From Solirubrobacter sp963798325 (lineage in GTDB: Bacteria; Actinomycetota; Thermoleophilia; Solirubrobacterales; Solirubrobacteraceae): a stretch of DNA of 64,000 nt. Shown in pieces: positions 34,701 through 43,293 of the stretch. The notes under the pieces are model-generated. The model was given only the letters and a program-made list of their open reading frames with translations. It was not told the DNA's origin and made no database searches. Position 1 is the stretch's first letter, and each line of letters begins with the position of its first letter. The stretch is from assembly GCA_963798325.1 (NCBI GenBank), contig CAWCSS010000001.1:186001-250000 (forward strand). Reading direction: 5' to 3'. Made by a program: the position numbers and the translations under genes.

Positions 34701-35258
34701 TCAGGTTTCGCCGCGCCCGCGCGAGATGGCGATCTCGCCGGTGCGGGCCATCTCGATCAGGCCGAACGGCCGGACCATGCGCTCGAACGCCTCGATCTTC
34801 TCCCAGGAGCCGGTGACCTCGACGATCACGGACCGCTTGGCCACGTCGATGATCTTGCCGCGGAAGATCTCGACCATCTGCATGACCTCGGCGCGCGAGG
34901 AGCCGTCGGCGGAGATCTTGAACAGCGCGAGCTCCCGGGCGACCGTCTCGGTCGGCTCCAGATCCCGGATCTTGATCACGTTGACCAGCTTGTGGAGCTG
35001 CTTGGTCACCTGATCGATCGGGTGCATCGCGCCGTCCAGCGTCAGCGTGATGCGCGACAGCGTGGGGTCGTCGGTCGGCCCCACGGCGAGCGTGTCGATG
35101 TTGAACCCGCGCCGTGCGAAGAGCCCCGCGATCCGGGTCAGTACGCCGGGCTTGTTCTCGACGAGGATCGAGAGGATGTGCTTGCGGCCGGTCCGCACGC
35201 CGGCGGACGCCTCAAGCTCCTCCAGGGAGAGGATCTCCTTGGTTGCCGGTTCGCCCAT
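34701..35258 (-). CDS. ilvN: Acetolactate synthase small (regulatory) subunit
   Basis: IlvN (IlvH type) activates the catalytic subunit and gives feedback inhibition by valine. The 185-residue protein has an ACT domain with HILSILVENKPGVLTRIAGLFARRGFNIDTLAVGPTDDPTLSRITL near residues 24-70 and the C-terminal half with AIIDVAKRSVIVEVTGS-like sequence and KIEAFERMVRPFGLIEMARTG. Its ATG follows the ilvB stop directly. An N-terminal extension of about 20 residues precedes the ACT domain. Confidence 0.95.
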   Translation of the reverse strand: MGEPATKEILSLEELEASAGVRTGRKHILSILVENKPGVLTRIAGLFARRGFNIDTLAVGPTDDPTLSRITLTLDGAMHPIDQVTKQLHKLVNVIKIRDLEPTETVARELALFKISADGSSRAEVMQMVEIFRGKIIDVAKRSVIVEVTGSWEKIEAFERMVRPFGLIEMARTGEIAISRGRGET

Positions 35259-36947
35259 CTAGCCCACCATCTCCCGTGCGGCCGCGCCCGGCGCGATCAT
35301 CGGATACGTGTTCTCCTCACGCGTGACCTTCACGTCGACGACGACGGGGCCCGGCGTGGCCAAGGCGGTCCGCAGGTCGTCGACCAGCGTGGTCTTGTCG
35401 GTCAGCAGCACGCCCGTCGCCCCGTAGGCGTCGGCGAGCTTGACCCAGTCCGGCGAGCCGCTCGCGCCCATGTCGACGTTCGAGTAGCGGCGATCCCAGA
35501 ACAGCTCCTGCCACTGGCGGACCATGCCCAGGTAGCCGTTGTCCATGATCACGCACTTGACCGGTACGTCGTACTGCCGGGCGGTGCCGAGCTCCTGGAT
35601 GTTCATCTGGAACGAGCCGTCGCCGGTCAGCAGCACGGACGGGATGTCCGGGCAGGCGAAGGCGGCGCCGATCGCGGCCGGCAGGCCGAAGCCCATCGTC
35701 CCGAGCCCGCCGGAGTTGATCCAGCGCCGCGGCTCGGAGAAGTGGAAGTACTGCGCCGCCCACATCTGGTGCTGGCCGACGTCGGAGCTCAAGATGCAGT
35801 TGCCGTTGTCGGTCGCCGTCCACAGCGACTCGACCAGGAACTGCGGCTTGATCTCCGTGTCACCGGAATCGTCGTAGCGAAGCGGGTGCGACGCGCGCCA
35901 GTGATCGATGCGCTCCCACCAGCCGGTCAGCCGCGCCGGATCCGCGTCCAGCGCCCGGTACTCGTCCACGAGCCGCGAGACGATGCGCTTGGCGTCGCCG
36001 ACGATCGGGATGTGCGCCGGCACGTTCTTGGAGATCTCCGCCGGATCGATGTCGATGTGCACGAACTTCGCCCGCGGAGCGAACTCCGAGAGCTTGCCCG
36101 TGATCCGGTCGTCGAAGCGCGCGCCGATGGCGACGATCAGGTCCGCCTCGTCCATGGCGTAGTTGGCCGCACGCGTGCCGTGCATGCCGAGCATGCCGAT
36201 CCACTGCTCGTGCGGCGCCGGGAACGCGCCCAGCCCCATCAGCGTGCAGGTGACGGGGAACTTCCCGCTCGCGGCCAGGTCGCGCACCTCCGGAGAGGCC
36301 CCGGCGTTGATCACGCCACCGCCGACGTACAACACGGGCCGGCGCGCGTTGGCCAGCGCCTTCGCGGCGAGCCGGATCTGCTTGGAGTTGCCGTCCACGG
36401 TCGGCTGGTAGCCGGGCAGATGGACGTCCTGGACGGGCTGGTAGTCGATCTCGGCCCGCGAGAGATCCTGCGGGATGTCGATCAGGACCGGGCCCGGCCG
36501 GCCGGTGCGGGCGATGTGGAACGCCTCGTGCACGACCCGCGGGATCTCCGCCGGATGCTGGATGACGAATGAGTGCTTGACGATCGGCATCGTGATGCCG
36601 AACGTGTCCGCCTCCTGGAACCCGTCGGTCCCGAGCAGCTCGGTCCGCACCTGACCGGTGAAGGCCACCAGCGGCACGGAGTCCATCATCGCGTCCGTCA
36701 GCGGGGTGACGATGTTCGTGGCGCCCGGGCCGGAGGTCGCGAAGACCACGCCCACGCGGCCTGAGGCCTTGGCGTAACCCTCGGCGGCATGTCCGCCGCC
36801 GGCCTCGTGCCGGACCAGGACGTGCTTGATCCCCGCGTCCACGAACGCGTCGTACGTGGGCAGGTTGGCCCCGCCCGGATAGCCGAATACGACATCGACG
36901 CCTTCGGCCTTGAGGCACTCCATGATGGCGTCGACAGCACGCATCAT
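35259..36947 (-). CDS. ilvB: Acetolactate synthase large (catalytic) subunit
   Basis: IlvB joins two pyruvates, or pyruvate and 2-ketobutyrate, using ThDP. The 562-residue protein shows VFGYPGGANLPTYDAF, RHEAGGGHAAEGYAKASGRVGV with the catalytic Glu, FQEADTFGIT, FVHIDIDPAEISKN, and the ThDP motif LTGDGSFQMNIQELGTARQYDVPVKCVIMDNGYLGMVRQWQ. Tandem Met codons at 36947 and 36944 are both possible; GAAGGAG is about 13 bases upstream. Only 55 bp separate it from the next minus-strand gene, so no long attenuator leader fits. ilvN follows with zero spacing. Confidence 0.96.
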   Translation of the reverse strand: MMRAVDAIMECLKAEGVDVVFGYPGGANLPTYDAFVDAGIKHVLVRHEAGGGHAAEGYAKASGRVGVVFATSGPGATNIVTPLTDAMMDSVPLVAFTGQVRTELLGTDGFQEADTFGITMPIVKHSFVIQHPAEIPRVVHEAFHIARTGRPGPVLIDIPQDLSRAEIDYQPVQDVHLPGYQPTVDGNSKQIRLAAKALANARRPVLYVGGGVINAGASPEVRDLAASGKFPVTCTLMGLGAFPAPHEQWIGMLGMHGTRAANYAMDEADLIVAIGARFDDRITGKLSEFAPRAKFVHIDIDPAEISKNVPAHIPIVGDAKRIVSRLVDEYRALDADPARLTGWWERIDHWRASHPLRYDDSGDTEIKPQFLVESLWTATDNGNCILSSDVGQHQMWAAQYFHFSEPRRWINSGGLGTMGFGLPAAIGAAFACPDIPSVLLTGDGSFQMNIQELGTARQYDVPVKCVIMDNGYLGMVRQWQELFWDRRYSNVDMGASGSPDWVKLADAYGATGVLLTDKTTLVDDLRTALATPGPVVVDVKVTREENTYPMIAPGAAAREMVG

Positions 36948-37001
36948 CGGCTCTGTCAGCTCCTTCCAAACAACTCGCGAGGGGTACGGCGACAGACGAG
37001 T

Positions 37002-37286
37002 TTATCGGCGCGCAGCAGCGGATTCGGGCTCGATCGCGAACTCGGGGAATTCGAGATCGGTCCCGCAGCGCATACACATCGCGTCGTGGAGCTTGACGAC
37101 CTTGCCGCAGGTGGGGCACTGACGGCGCAGTTCATCGCTCTCGCTGCGGTACGCGAGCGCCACGAACAGCCCGATCACCGGCACGACGGCGCCGATGATG
37201 AACCAGATGAAGAACGATGAGCCGCGGACGCGCCCGACCAGGCCGGTCGCGAGACCGAACCAGAGGCAGAGCGCGAGATAGATCAC
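37002..37286 (-). CDS. Small membrane protein with zinc ribbon
   Basis: The 94-residue protein has two hydrophobic segments (IYLALCLWFGLATGLVG and FFIWFIIGAVVPVIGLFVALAY), then a C-terminal zinc ribbon, CPTCGKVVKLHDAMCMRCG, with four Cys. The function is unknown; similar small proteins accompany envelope or stress genes. The ATG lies within the stop of the upstream 61-residue membrane protein (ATGA), so the pair is coupled. Confidence 0.75.
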   Translation of the reverse strand: MIYLALCLWFGLATGLVGRVRGSSFFIWFIIGAVVPVIGLFVALAYRSESDELRRQCPTCGKVVKLHDAMCMRCGTDLEFPEFAIEPESAAARR

Positions 37287-37468
37287 AGCAGCTTGCGGAG
37301 GGCCCAGACCACGAAGAACCCGACCACGAGCAGCAGCGCGATGCCGAAGAAGAACGACAGGATCCCCGCGACGGCGCTCAGGATCAGCTTGAAGACGAAG
37401 ATCGCGACGAACGCCACGATCAGAAGGCCGAGCGCCTTGGTGATCAACGAGCCGTTTCTATTGCCCAT
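37283..37468 (-). CDS. Small membrane protein, 61 aa
   Basis: It begins MGNRNGSLITKALGLL and contains two adjoining hydrophobic stretches (LLIVAFVAIFVFKLIL; ILSFFFGIALLLVVGFFVVWAL), ending RKLL. No family is recognised. Its overlap with the zinc-ribbon gene supports a real, co-translated pair. It is followed upstream by a short gap and another small minus-strand gene. Confidence 0.65.
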   Translation of the reverse strand: MGNRNGSLITKALGLLIVAFVAIFVFKLILSAVAGILSFFFGIALLLVVGFFVVWALRKLL

Positions 37469-37501
37469 GGGCGCAATCTACCGCGCCCCGGTCAAGATGA
37501 C

Positions 37502-37678
37502 CTAATCGTGGGAGCGCTTGAGGTGCGAGAAGCGCTCGGCGCGAGCGACCTCGCGGTCCTCGAGGCGCAGGCGGGCGAGCCGGTACCGGCGCACGGCGGC
37601 GTCGCTGCGACCGGACGTCGGGATGAGGGCGAGACGACGCACGGGAAGCCCAGCGGAGGCGGTCGGGACGCTGTTCAT
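37502..37678 (-). CDS. Possible small basic protein, 58 aa
   Basis: ATG 37678 gives MNSVPTASAGLPVRRLALIP, then RSDAAVRRYRLARLRLEDREVARAERFSHLKRSHD. It is strongly basic with one likely amphipathic helix. Nothing identifies a family and there is no clear ribosome site. It fills the gap between two clearer genes on the same strand. It may be real or chance. Confidence 0.35.
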   Translation of the reverse strand: MNSVPTASAGLPVRRLALIPTSGRSDAAVRRYRLARLRLEDREVARAERFSHLKRSHD

Positions 37679-37733
37679 GCCACGAATAGTGCACCGACGC
37701 CGGGGCACATCACATGGCCCGGACGCTGAATCT

Positions 37734-38378
37734 TCACGGGGCCGGACTATCCCGCCGGTCGAGTTGCGCCGCCGCGGCCAAAGCCGGCCGTTGCGCACGC
37801 GGCAGTCGGCGGCGCACCCGCCAGCGCGCGCCGCAGAACGCGTGGTTGGCCACGGTGGCGAAGCCCTGCTCGTCCTCGCGCAGCGCCAGCAGCAGGTGCG
37901 CGATCCGATCTGAGGACGGCAGCGACGGCTCCGGGACGCGCACGCACCAGCAGTGCACGCGGTGCGGGCGGACGAGCAACGCCCCCGCCTCCCCCACGAG
38001 CCACACGCCGAGCGCGCCCCGTTCCATCACCAGTCCCGTCCGCGCGTGCAACGCGCGCGCGTCATGGCCGATCAGATCGCCGAGGAAGCCCAGCGCGGTC
38101 GCCTCCGCGGTGTCGTCCATGCGCTTGCGCGGCTTGACCACCTTCGCGCCGCGGTTGGCGTAGAGCTCCGGGATCGCCCACGCGTGCGCCATCAGGATCA
38201 CGCCGACGACCGCCGTGACCGGGTGGATGAACAGCAGCAGCACCCCGGTCGCGGTCATCGGGAACACCTGGAAGATCGTCGTGATCGTCCACGAGCGGCC
38301 GTACATGCGCAACCGCGCAGGCGTCATCGGCGCGCGCCAGGAGACGGACGCGCGCTCCGGGAGTGAGGCGGCGCTCAC
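37734..38378 (-). CDS. Membrane protein of unknown function
   Basis: A 214-residue protein whose first third is hydrophobic (RSWTITTIFQVFPMTATGVLLLF; PVTAVVGVILMAHAWAIPELYANRG), probably two membrane segments. A soluble tail follows with GFLGDLIGHDARALHARTGLVMERGALGVWLVGEAGALLVRP. The GTG start overlaps the stop of the upstream 74-residue gene (GTGA); an internal ATG (MTPARLRMYGRSW) is an alternative. I recognise no family. The C-terminus is Arg-rich. Confidence 0.65.
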   Translation of the reverse strand: MSAASLPERASVSWRAPMTPARLRMYGRSWTITTIFQVFPMTATGVLLLFIHPVTAVVGVILMAHAWAIPELYANRGAKVVKPRKRMDDTAEATALGFLGDLIGHDARALHARTGLVMERGALGVWLVGEAGALLVRPHRVHCWCVRVPEPSLPSSDRIAHLLLALREDEQGFATVANHAFCGARWRVRRRLPRAQRPALAAAAQLDRRDSPAP

Positions 38379-38599
38379 CCGCCGGCGATCGGGCGCCGGA
38401 GAATCACGAGCGAGGCGTCCAGCGGCAGCGAGGTCACCTGCTCCGCGTGTCCCTCACCGGTGGAGACGACCGCGTAATAGCCCTTGTCGAGCTCCGCCCG
38501 CAACTCGGCGGCGGCGGCGTCGATCGACGCCTGGTCGGCGGGCGTCCATTCCGCCAGCGTCGTGTGGCCTGTCTGATCCATGCGTACGAGCCGTGCCAT
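38375..38599 (-). CDS. Conserved hypothetical small protein, 74 aa
   Basis: The product begins MARLVRMDQTGHTTLAEWTP and continues with AELRAELDKGYYAVVSTGEGHAEQVTSLPLDASLVILRRPIAGG. I recall very similar short proteins in other Thermoleophilia, but cannot name a function. It looks like a small alpha/beta domain without membrane segments. The ATG at 38599 is preferred to an upstream ATG at 38623 because the conserved part begins there. It is coupled to the membrane gene downstream and diverges from the GGDEF-EAL gene; CCACT-CA-AGTGG (38620-38631) lies between. Confidence 0.65.
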   Translation of the reverse strand: MARLVRMDQTGHTTLAEWTPADQASIDAAAAELRAELDKGYYAVVSTGEGHAEQVTSLPLDASLVILRRPIAGG

Positions 38600-38646
38600 G
38601 CCGGCAATCGTACCCCTGTCCACTCAAGTGGTTCTCCATTTAGCCG

Positions 38647-41187
38647 ATGAACGCAAAGATGGACGAGCCCAACGGTCGCCGCCTTCCGTTTCCCACCCGC
38701 GAGGTCTTCGTCTGGGTCTACGTCGTCGCCTTGGCCGTGGTGGCGGCGGGAACGTGGGCGCTGTTCACGCACGGCGCGGCCGCGCACGCGACGCCCAACC
38801 TGCCCTGGTGGGCGGTCGCCCTGGGGTTCGCCGGCGCGGAGATCTGCGTCGTGCACGTGCGCTTCCGCCGCAGCGCGCACTCGTTCAGCCTCGCCGACCT
38901 GCCGTTCGTCTTCGGCCTCGTCTTCGCCGCCGGCGATGACTTCGTCCTCGGCGCGATCATCGGCACCGCGCTCGTCCACGGCCTGATCCGCCGCCTGGAG
39001 ATCGTCAAGCTCCTGTTCAACCTGGCCCAGCTCGCCCTCGCCGCGACGCTCGCCGCGGCGACCCTGCAGCTGGTCTCCGGAGGCGCCGACGCGCTGCAGC
39101 CCGCGACCTGGGTCGGCCTGTACGCCGCGACGCTCGCCAGCGGCGCGCTCACGATCCTGCTGCTCGGCGGCGCGATCGCCATCGCCGAGGGCGACGTCGG
39201 CCCGCGGATGCTGATCCAGATGTTCGCCACCGACGCGCTGGTCACGCTGATCAACGCGAGCATCGCGATCGCCGCCGCGCTGGTCGTCGCCACCGACCCG
39301 CGTGCCGTGCCGGTGCTGCTCGTCCCGGCCCTGACCGTGTTCGCCGTCTACCGCGCCTACATCTCCGAGCGCGCTCGCCACGAGCGACTGGAGTTCCTCT
39401 ACGACGCGAACCGGACGCTGAGCCGCTCCCCTGAGGTCGCCGAGGCCCTGGAGGCGCTGCTCGCCCGCTCGCTGGAGGCGTTCAACGCCGACGTCGCCGA
39501 GGTCCTGCTCTTCACCGGCGACGGCGACCCGCTGCGCACCACCCACGGCCCGGGCGACCACCGCGTGACGATGGAGCCGGCCGACAAGGCGATCGCGGAG
39601 GAGCTCTCGGGCCTCGTCGACGCCGAGAACCCCGTCGTCAGCCTCACCCCGCCCTTCGGCTCCCCGCACCTGCGCGCCTCGCTGCAGGCCCGCGGCATCC
39701 GTCACGCGATGATCGCCATGCTCCCGGGCGAGGAGCGCACGATCGGCACGATCATGCTCGCCAACCGCGTCGGCCTGGAGCGCTCCTTCGGCGCCGACGA
39801 CCTGCGCCTGCTGGAGGCGCTCGCCAACAACGCGGCCGTCGCGCTGCAGTACGACCGGCTCGAGCAGGCCGTCAACAAGCTGCAGTCGCTGCAGGACCAG
39901 CTGCATCATCAGGCCTACCACGACCCGCTCACGGACCTCCCGAACCGCACGCTGTTCATGGAGCGCGTGCGCGAGGAGCTCGCCGACGACGGCGCGGCCG
40001 CGGTCCTGTTCGTCGACGTCGACGACTTCAAGACGATCAACGACTCGCTCGGCCACCACATCGGTGACGCGCTGCTGGTGTCGGTCGCCGAGCGCATGCG
40101 TGGGTGCGTGCGCCCCGAGGACACGATCGCCCGCCTCGGCGGCGACGAGTTCGCGGTGATGATCCCGGGCGTCGGCGATCCGCTGGCCGACGGCCGCGCG
40201 GTCGCCCGCCGCATCCTGAAGGCGTTCGAGCTGCCGGTCGAGGCCGGGACCGAGCTCGTGTCCGTGCACCTGAGCGTCGGCCTCGCGTCGAGCCACCAGT
40301 CCGGCGGCGACGGCGACGAGCTGATCCGCAACGCCGACGTGGCCATGTACCAGGCCAAGTCCAAGGGCAAGGCGCGCTTCGAGCTCTTCGAGCCGCAGAT
40401 GGCCGCCGCGATCCTGCGCCGTCATGACATGAAGGAAGAGCTGGCCAAGGCGATCGAGCGCCAGCAGATGGTCGTCCAATACCAGCCGATCGTCGCGCTG
40501 GAGTCCGGCCGGATCGTCGCCGCCGAGGCGCTGGTCCGCTGGGAGCACCCCGTCCGCGGTCTGGTGCCGCCGGCCGAGTTCGTGCCGCTCGCCGAGGAGA
40601 CCGGCCTGATCGTGCCGCTGGGGCGCTTCGTCCTGCGCGAGGCCTGCCAGCAGGCCCGCCGCTGGCAGGACGCGGAGACCGAGACCAACGTCGAGCCGCT
40701 GCGGATGCACGTCAACCTCTCCGTCGCCGAGCTCCGCGACCCCGATCTGGTCAAGAACGTCGTCGCCTCGATCGAGGAGTCCGGCATCGAGCCGTCCCAG
40801 CTGGTGATCGAGATCACCGAGTCCCAGCTGCTCGCCGCCGCGAGCGTGGAGCGCTTCCACGAGCTGCGCGCGCTCGGCGTGAAGATCGCCCTCGACGACT
40901 TCGGCACCGGCTACTCGTCGCTGTCCTACCTGCACTCGCTGCCGCTGGACACCCTGAAGATCGCCAAGCCGTTCATCGACGCCCTGACCAGTGGGCGTCG
41001 CGAAAGCTCGTTCGTCGGCATGATCGTCGACCTCGCGCGCACGCTCGATCTCGAAGTCATCGCCGAGGGCATCGAGACCGCGGAGCAGCTCGCCGCGCTG
41101 CGCGAGCTCAATTCCGTGCTCGGCCAGGGCTACTTCCTGGGCCGGCCTTCAGCGGCCCCGCCGCGCCTGGCGCGGACGACCTCCTAG
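38647..41187 (+). CDS. Membrane GAF-GGDEF-EAL cyclic-di-GMP protein
   Basis: An 846-residue protein with about eight hydrophobic segments in the first 230 residues, a GAF-like domain around 250-400 (FLYDANRTLSRSPEVAEALEALLARSLEAF), a GGDEF domain with intact LGGDEFAVMIPG near residue 498, and an EAL domain with intact EALVRWEHP near 628 and DDFGTGYSSLSYLHSLPLDTLKI. Both cyclase and phosphodiesterase motifs look catalytically competent, so the protein may make or break cyclic di-GMP depending on its sensor state. With the HD-GYP gene at 15.3 kb it makes two c-di-GMP proteins in this window. The stop overlaps the next gene by four bases tail to tail. Confidence 0.93.
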   Translation: MNAKMDEPNGRRLPFPTREVFVWVYVVALAVVAAGTWALFTHGAAAHATPNLPWWAVALGFAGAEICVVHVRFRRSAHSFSLADLPFVFGLVFAAGDDFVLGAIIGTALVHGLIRRLEIVKLLFNLAQLALAATLAAATLQLVSGGADALQPATWVGLYAATLASGALTILLLGGAIAIAEGDVGPRMLIQMFATDALVTLINASIAIAAALVVATDPRAVPVLLVPALTVFAVYRAYISERARHERLEFLYDANRTLSRSPEVAEALEALLARSLEAFNADVAEVLLFTGDGDPLRTTHGPGDHRVTMEPADKAIAEELSGLVDAENPVVSLTPPFGSPHLRASLQARGIRHAMIAMLPGEERTIGTIMLANRVGLERSFGADDLRLLEALANNAAVALQYDRLEQAVNKLQSLQDQLHHQAYHDPLTDLPNRTLFMERVREELADDGAAAVLFVDVDDFKTINDSLGHHIGDALLVSVAERMRGCVRPEDTIARLGGDEFAVMIPGVGDPLADGRAVARRILKAFELPVEAGTELVSVHLSVGLASSHQSGGDGDELIRNADVAMYQAKSKGKARFELFEPQMAAAILRRHDMKEELAKAIERQQMVVQYQPIVALESGRIVAAEALVRWEHPVRGLVPPAEFVPLAEETGLIVPLGRFVLREACQQARRWQDAETETNVEPLRMHVNLSVAELRDPDLVKNVVASIEESGIEPSQLVIEITESQLLAAASVERFHELRALGVKIALDDFGTGYSSLSYLHSLPLDTLKIAKPFIDALTSGRRESSFVGMIVDLARTLDLEVIAEGIETAEQLAALRELNSVLGQGYFLGRPSAAPPRLARTTS

Positions 41188-41432
41188 AGGTGCTTGTACG
41201 CCACCCGGGTCAAGGCCCAGGTGACGGCGAGGCCGGCGATGCACGCGACGCACGAGAAGACGTGCGAGGTGGTCGCGAAGCCAAAGGCGAAGATCGCCAG
41301 CGACGGGCCGATGATGAAGAAGCCCAGCAGGAACGTCAGGGCGCACAGGCCCGTGATCAGCGCGTGGCGACGGTCGTCGGTGAGGACGCCCTTGTGGCTG
41401 CGCTTGTCGGGGAATGCGATGAGCTGACCCAT
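41184..41432 (-). CDS. Small two-helix membrane protein
   Basis: An 82-residue protein starting at ATG 41432 (MGQLIAFPDKRSHKGVLTDD), with two hydrophobic segments (ALITGLCALTFLLGFFIIGPSLAIFAFGFA; VFSCVACIAGLAVTWALTRVAY). I recognise no family. An upstream extension to 41504 would run towards the repeat and looks non-coding. Confidence 0.6.
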   Translation of the reverse strand: MGQLIAFPDKRSHKGVLTDDRRHALITGLCALTFLLGFFIIGPSLAIFAFGFATTSHVFSCVACIAGLAVTWALTRVAYKHL

Positions 41433-41495
41433 GACCCGAATGATGCTAGTGCGAACACAGCACCTGAATAGGACGAGCGTCCAGTTCTGACGGGA

Positions 41496-41573
41496 TGGGG
41501 TCAAGACCCCACCCGCACCTAAAGGGGCCAGGCCCCATCAACCCACGTTGACGGGGCCTGGCCCCTTTAGGTG
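41496..41573. repeat. Compound inverted repeat: small hairpin plus 21-bp perfect arms
   Basis: TGGGGTC-AA-GACCCCA (41496-41511) is followed at once by a larger element. CACCTAAAGGGGCCAGGCCCC (21 bases, 41516-41536) is perfectly complementary to 41553-41573, and the loop adds TCAAC-CCAC-GTTGA. The sequence TTCTGACGGGA just before it (41486) matches the arm of the repeat at 3245-3294. It lies downstream of the ABC exporter operon, so it may serve as its terminator, but its size and relatives suggest a dispersed repeat. Confidence 0.75.
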
Positions 41574-41592
41574 TTGGCGTCAGTAGCCGCCT

Positions 41593-42315
41593 CTAGGCCG
41601 CGCGGATCTCGCCGCGGCTGATGCGGAAGAGGCCGATCGCCAGCGGCAGCGCCAGCCAGAGCAGCTGGGACGTGCCGAACTGCAGCCACTCGTGGGCGCT
41701 GATCGCCCGCTCGGTCATCGCGTCGCCCGTGCGCGTCGTGTCCAGCCAGTCGGCGGCGTCGTTGAGGAACTTGATCGAGCCGAGCGCCGCCCACGCGGTC
41801 GGGAGCGCGAAGTAGAGGACGATCGCCGGGGCGGAGCTCAGGAAGGCCGAGCCGAAGGCGACGCCGGTCAGCAGCGAGATGACCGCCAGCAGGACGATCT
41901 GCGCGAACACGGCGAGGCTCATCGTCCACTCGCCGCTGACCGCCACCATGGCGACCACGGCGATGACGAGCGCGATCGCCGCGGCGATCAGCCCGAGCAC
42001 GATGCCGGCGGCGAGCTTGGCGCTCATCACCCGCATCCGCCTGGGGACGAGCGTGAACGTGATCAGCGCGGTCCGCTGCGTCCACTCGGAGGTCACGAGC
42101 AGGATGCCGACGATCGGCAGCAGCAGGCTCGCGGGGAACACCGCGAGGGCGAACATGTCGCGGAAGATCAGCTCGTCGGTCTCGCCGAAGACGCAGAACA
42201 GGGTCACGACGAGCAGCGTCAGCCCGGCGACGATCAGCTGCAGCCAGAAGCCGGCTCGCGTGTCGACCATCTTGCGCAGCTCGACGAACGTCAGGCGTGG
42301 GAAGGTCGGGTTCAT
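41593..42315 (-). CDS. ABC-2 type transporter permease
   Basis: The 240-residue membrane protein has about six hydrophobic segments (FWLQLIVAGLTLLVVTLFCVF; FALAVFPASLLLPIVGILLVTSEW; and others) and the ABC-2 permease feature SEWTQRTALITFTLVPRRMRVMSAKLAAG near residues 75-104. It pairs with the ATPase, whose stop overlaps its start (ATGA). Such small exporters often give antibiotic, peptide or stress resistance and are commonly run by an adjacent NarL-type two-component system, as here. The substrate is unknown. Confidence 0.85.
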   Translation of the reverse strand: MNPTFPRLTFVELRKMVDTRAGFWLQLIVAGLTLLVVTLFCVFGETDELIFRDMFALAVFPASLLLPIVGILLVTSEWTQRTALITFTLVPRRMRVMSAKLAAGIVLGLIAAAIALVIAVVAMVAVSGEWTMSLAVFAQIVLLAVISLLTGVAFGSAFLSSAPAIVLYFALPTAWAALGSIKFLNDAADWLDTTRTGDAMTERAISAHEWLQFGTSQLLWLALPLAIGLFRISRGEIRAA

Positions 42316-43184
42316 GCCGGGGTCTCCGTGAGGTCGAAGAAGAGCTGTTCGAGGCCGGCGCTCTCCGAGGGGCCGAGGTGGGTGAGGACGACCTGGCCGT
42401 CGAGAGCGGCGCGGCCGATCTCCTCGGGCTTGGCGTCGACGAGGAAGCCGCCCTCGATGCGCTGAAAGCTGAAGCCGTCGAGCGCGTTCTCGAGCGCCTC
42501 GTCGTCGGTCGCGCGAACGAGCACGCCGGTGCCGGCGAGCAGCTCGTCGCTGGAGCCGGCGGCGACGATCTCGCCGTTGCCGATGATCAGCAGGCGGTCG
42601 GCGACGGCTTCGACCTCGAGCAGCAGGTGACTGCTCAGCAGCACGGTCCCGCCGCGGTCGGCGAAATCGCGCAGCAGCCCGCGCATCCAGCGGATGCCCT
42701 CGGGGTCCAGTCCGTTGGCGGGCTCGTCGAGGATCAGCACCTGCGGGTCGCCGAGCAGCGCGTGCGCCAGCCCGAGCCGCTGGCGCATACCCAGCGAGTA
42801 CTGGCGCACACGCTTGCGGGCGGCGCCGCGGTCGAGGCCGACGAGCGTCAGCAACTCATCCACCCGTGAGTCCTCCACGCCCATCATCTGCGCGGAGACG
42901 GCCAGCGCCTCACGGCCGCGGCGGCCCGGGTGCTGGGCGCTCGCGTCAAGCAGCACGCCGACCCGCCGGCCCGGATTGACGAGCGTGCCGTACGGCTGCT
43001 CGAAGATCGACGAGGAGCCGGCGTCGGGCGCCGAGAGCCCGACCAGCATCCGCATCGTGGTGGTCTTGCCCGCGCCGTTGGGTCCGAGGAACCCGGTCAC
43101 CGTTCCGGGCTCGCAGCGGAACGACACGTCATTGACCACGTTGCGCCCGCCGAGGCGCTTGGTCAGTCCTGTCGCTTCGATCAT
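42312..43184 (-). CDS. ABC transporter ATPase (exporter type)
   Basis: The 290-residue ATPase shows Walker A FLGPNGAGKTTTMRML near residues 33-48, signature YSLGMRQRLGLAHALLGDPQ, Walker B VLILDEPANGLDPEGIRWM and the H-loop SSHLLLEVEAVADRLLII. The signature is YSLGMRQ rather than LSGGQ, which is common in this exporter group. ATG 43184 begins the domain exactly; the frame upstream is spurious. It diverges from the kinase gene with a 109-bp gap and overlaps the permease gene by four bases. Confidence 0.92.
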   Translation of the reverse strand: MIEATGLTKRLGGRNVVNDVSFRCEPGTVTGFLGPNGAGKTTTMRMLVGLSAPDAGSSSIFEQPYGTLVNPGRRVGVLLDASAQHPGRRGREALAVSAQMMGVEDSRVDELLTLVGLDRGAARKRVRQYSLGMRQRLGLAHALLGDPQVLILDEPANGLDPEGIRWMRGLLRDFADRGGTVLLSSHLLLEVEAVADRLLIIGNGEIVAAGSSDELLAGTGVLVRATDDEALENALDGFSFQRIEGGFLVDAKPEEIGRAALDGQVVLTHLGPSESAGLEQLFFDLTETPA

Positions 43185-43293
43185 GGCGCCAGCATCGACG
43201 GTCGCGCGCTCAGAAAACACGGCCGGTCGTCGATGCCGGGATCGACTTCGGTAGGGGGTGCGCGGCGCGTGGCGGGCGTACGCTGCGCGCTGG

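Noticed and set aside
38434..40935. 833-residue minus-strand frame opposite the GGDEF-EAL gene
   Set aside because: It is the mirror of a clearly conserved gene on the plus strand and has low-complexity composition.
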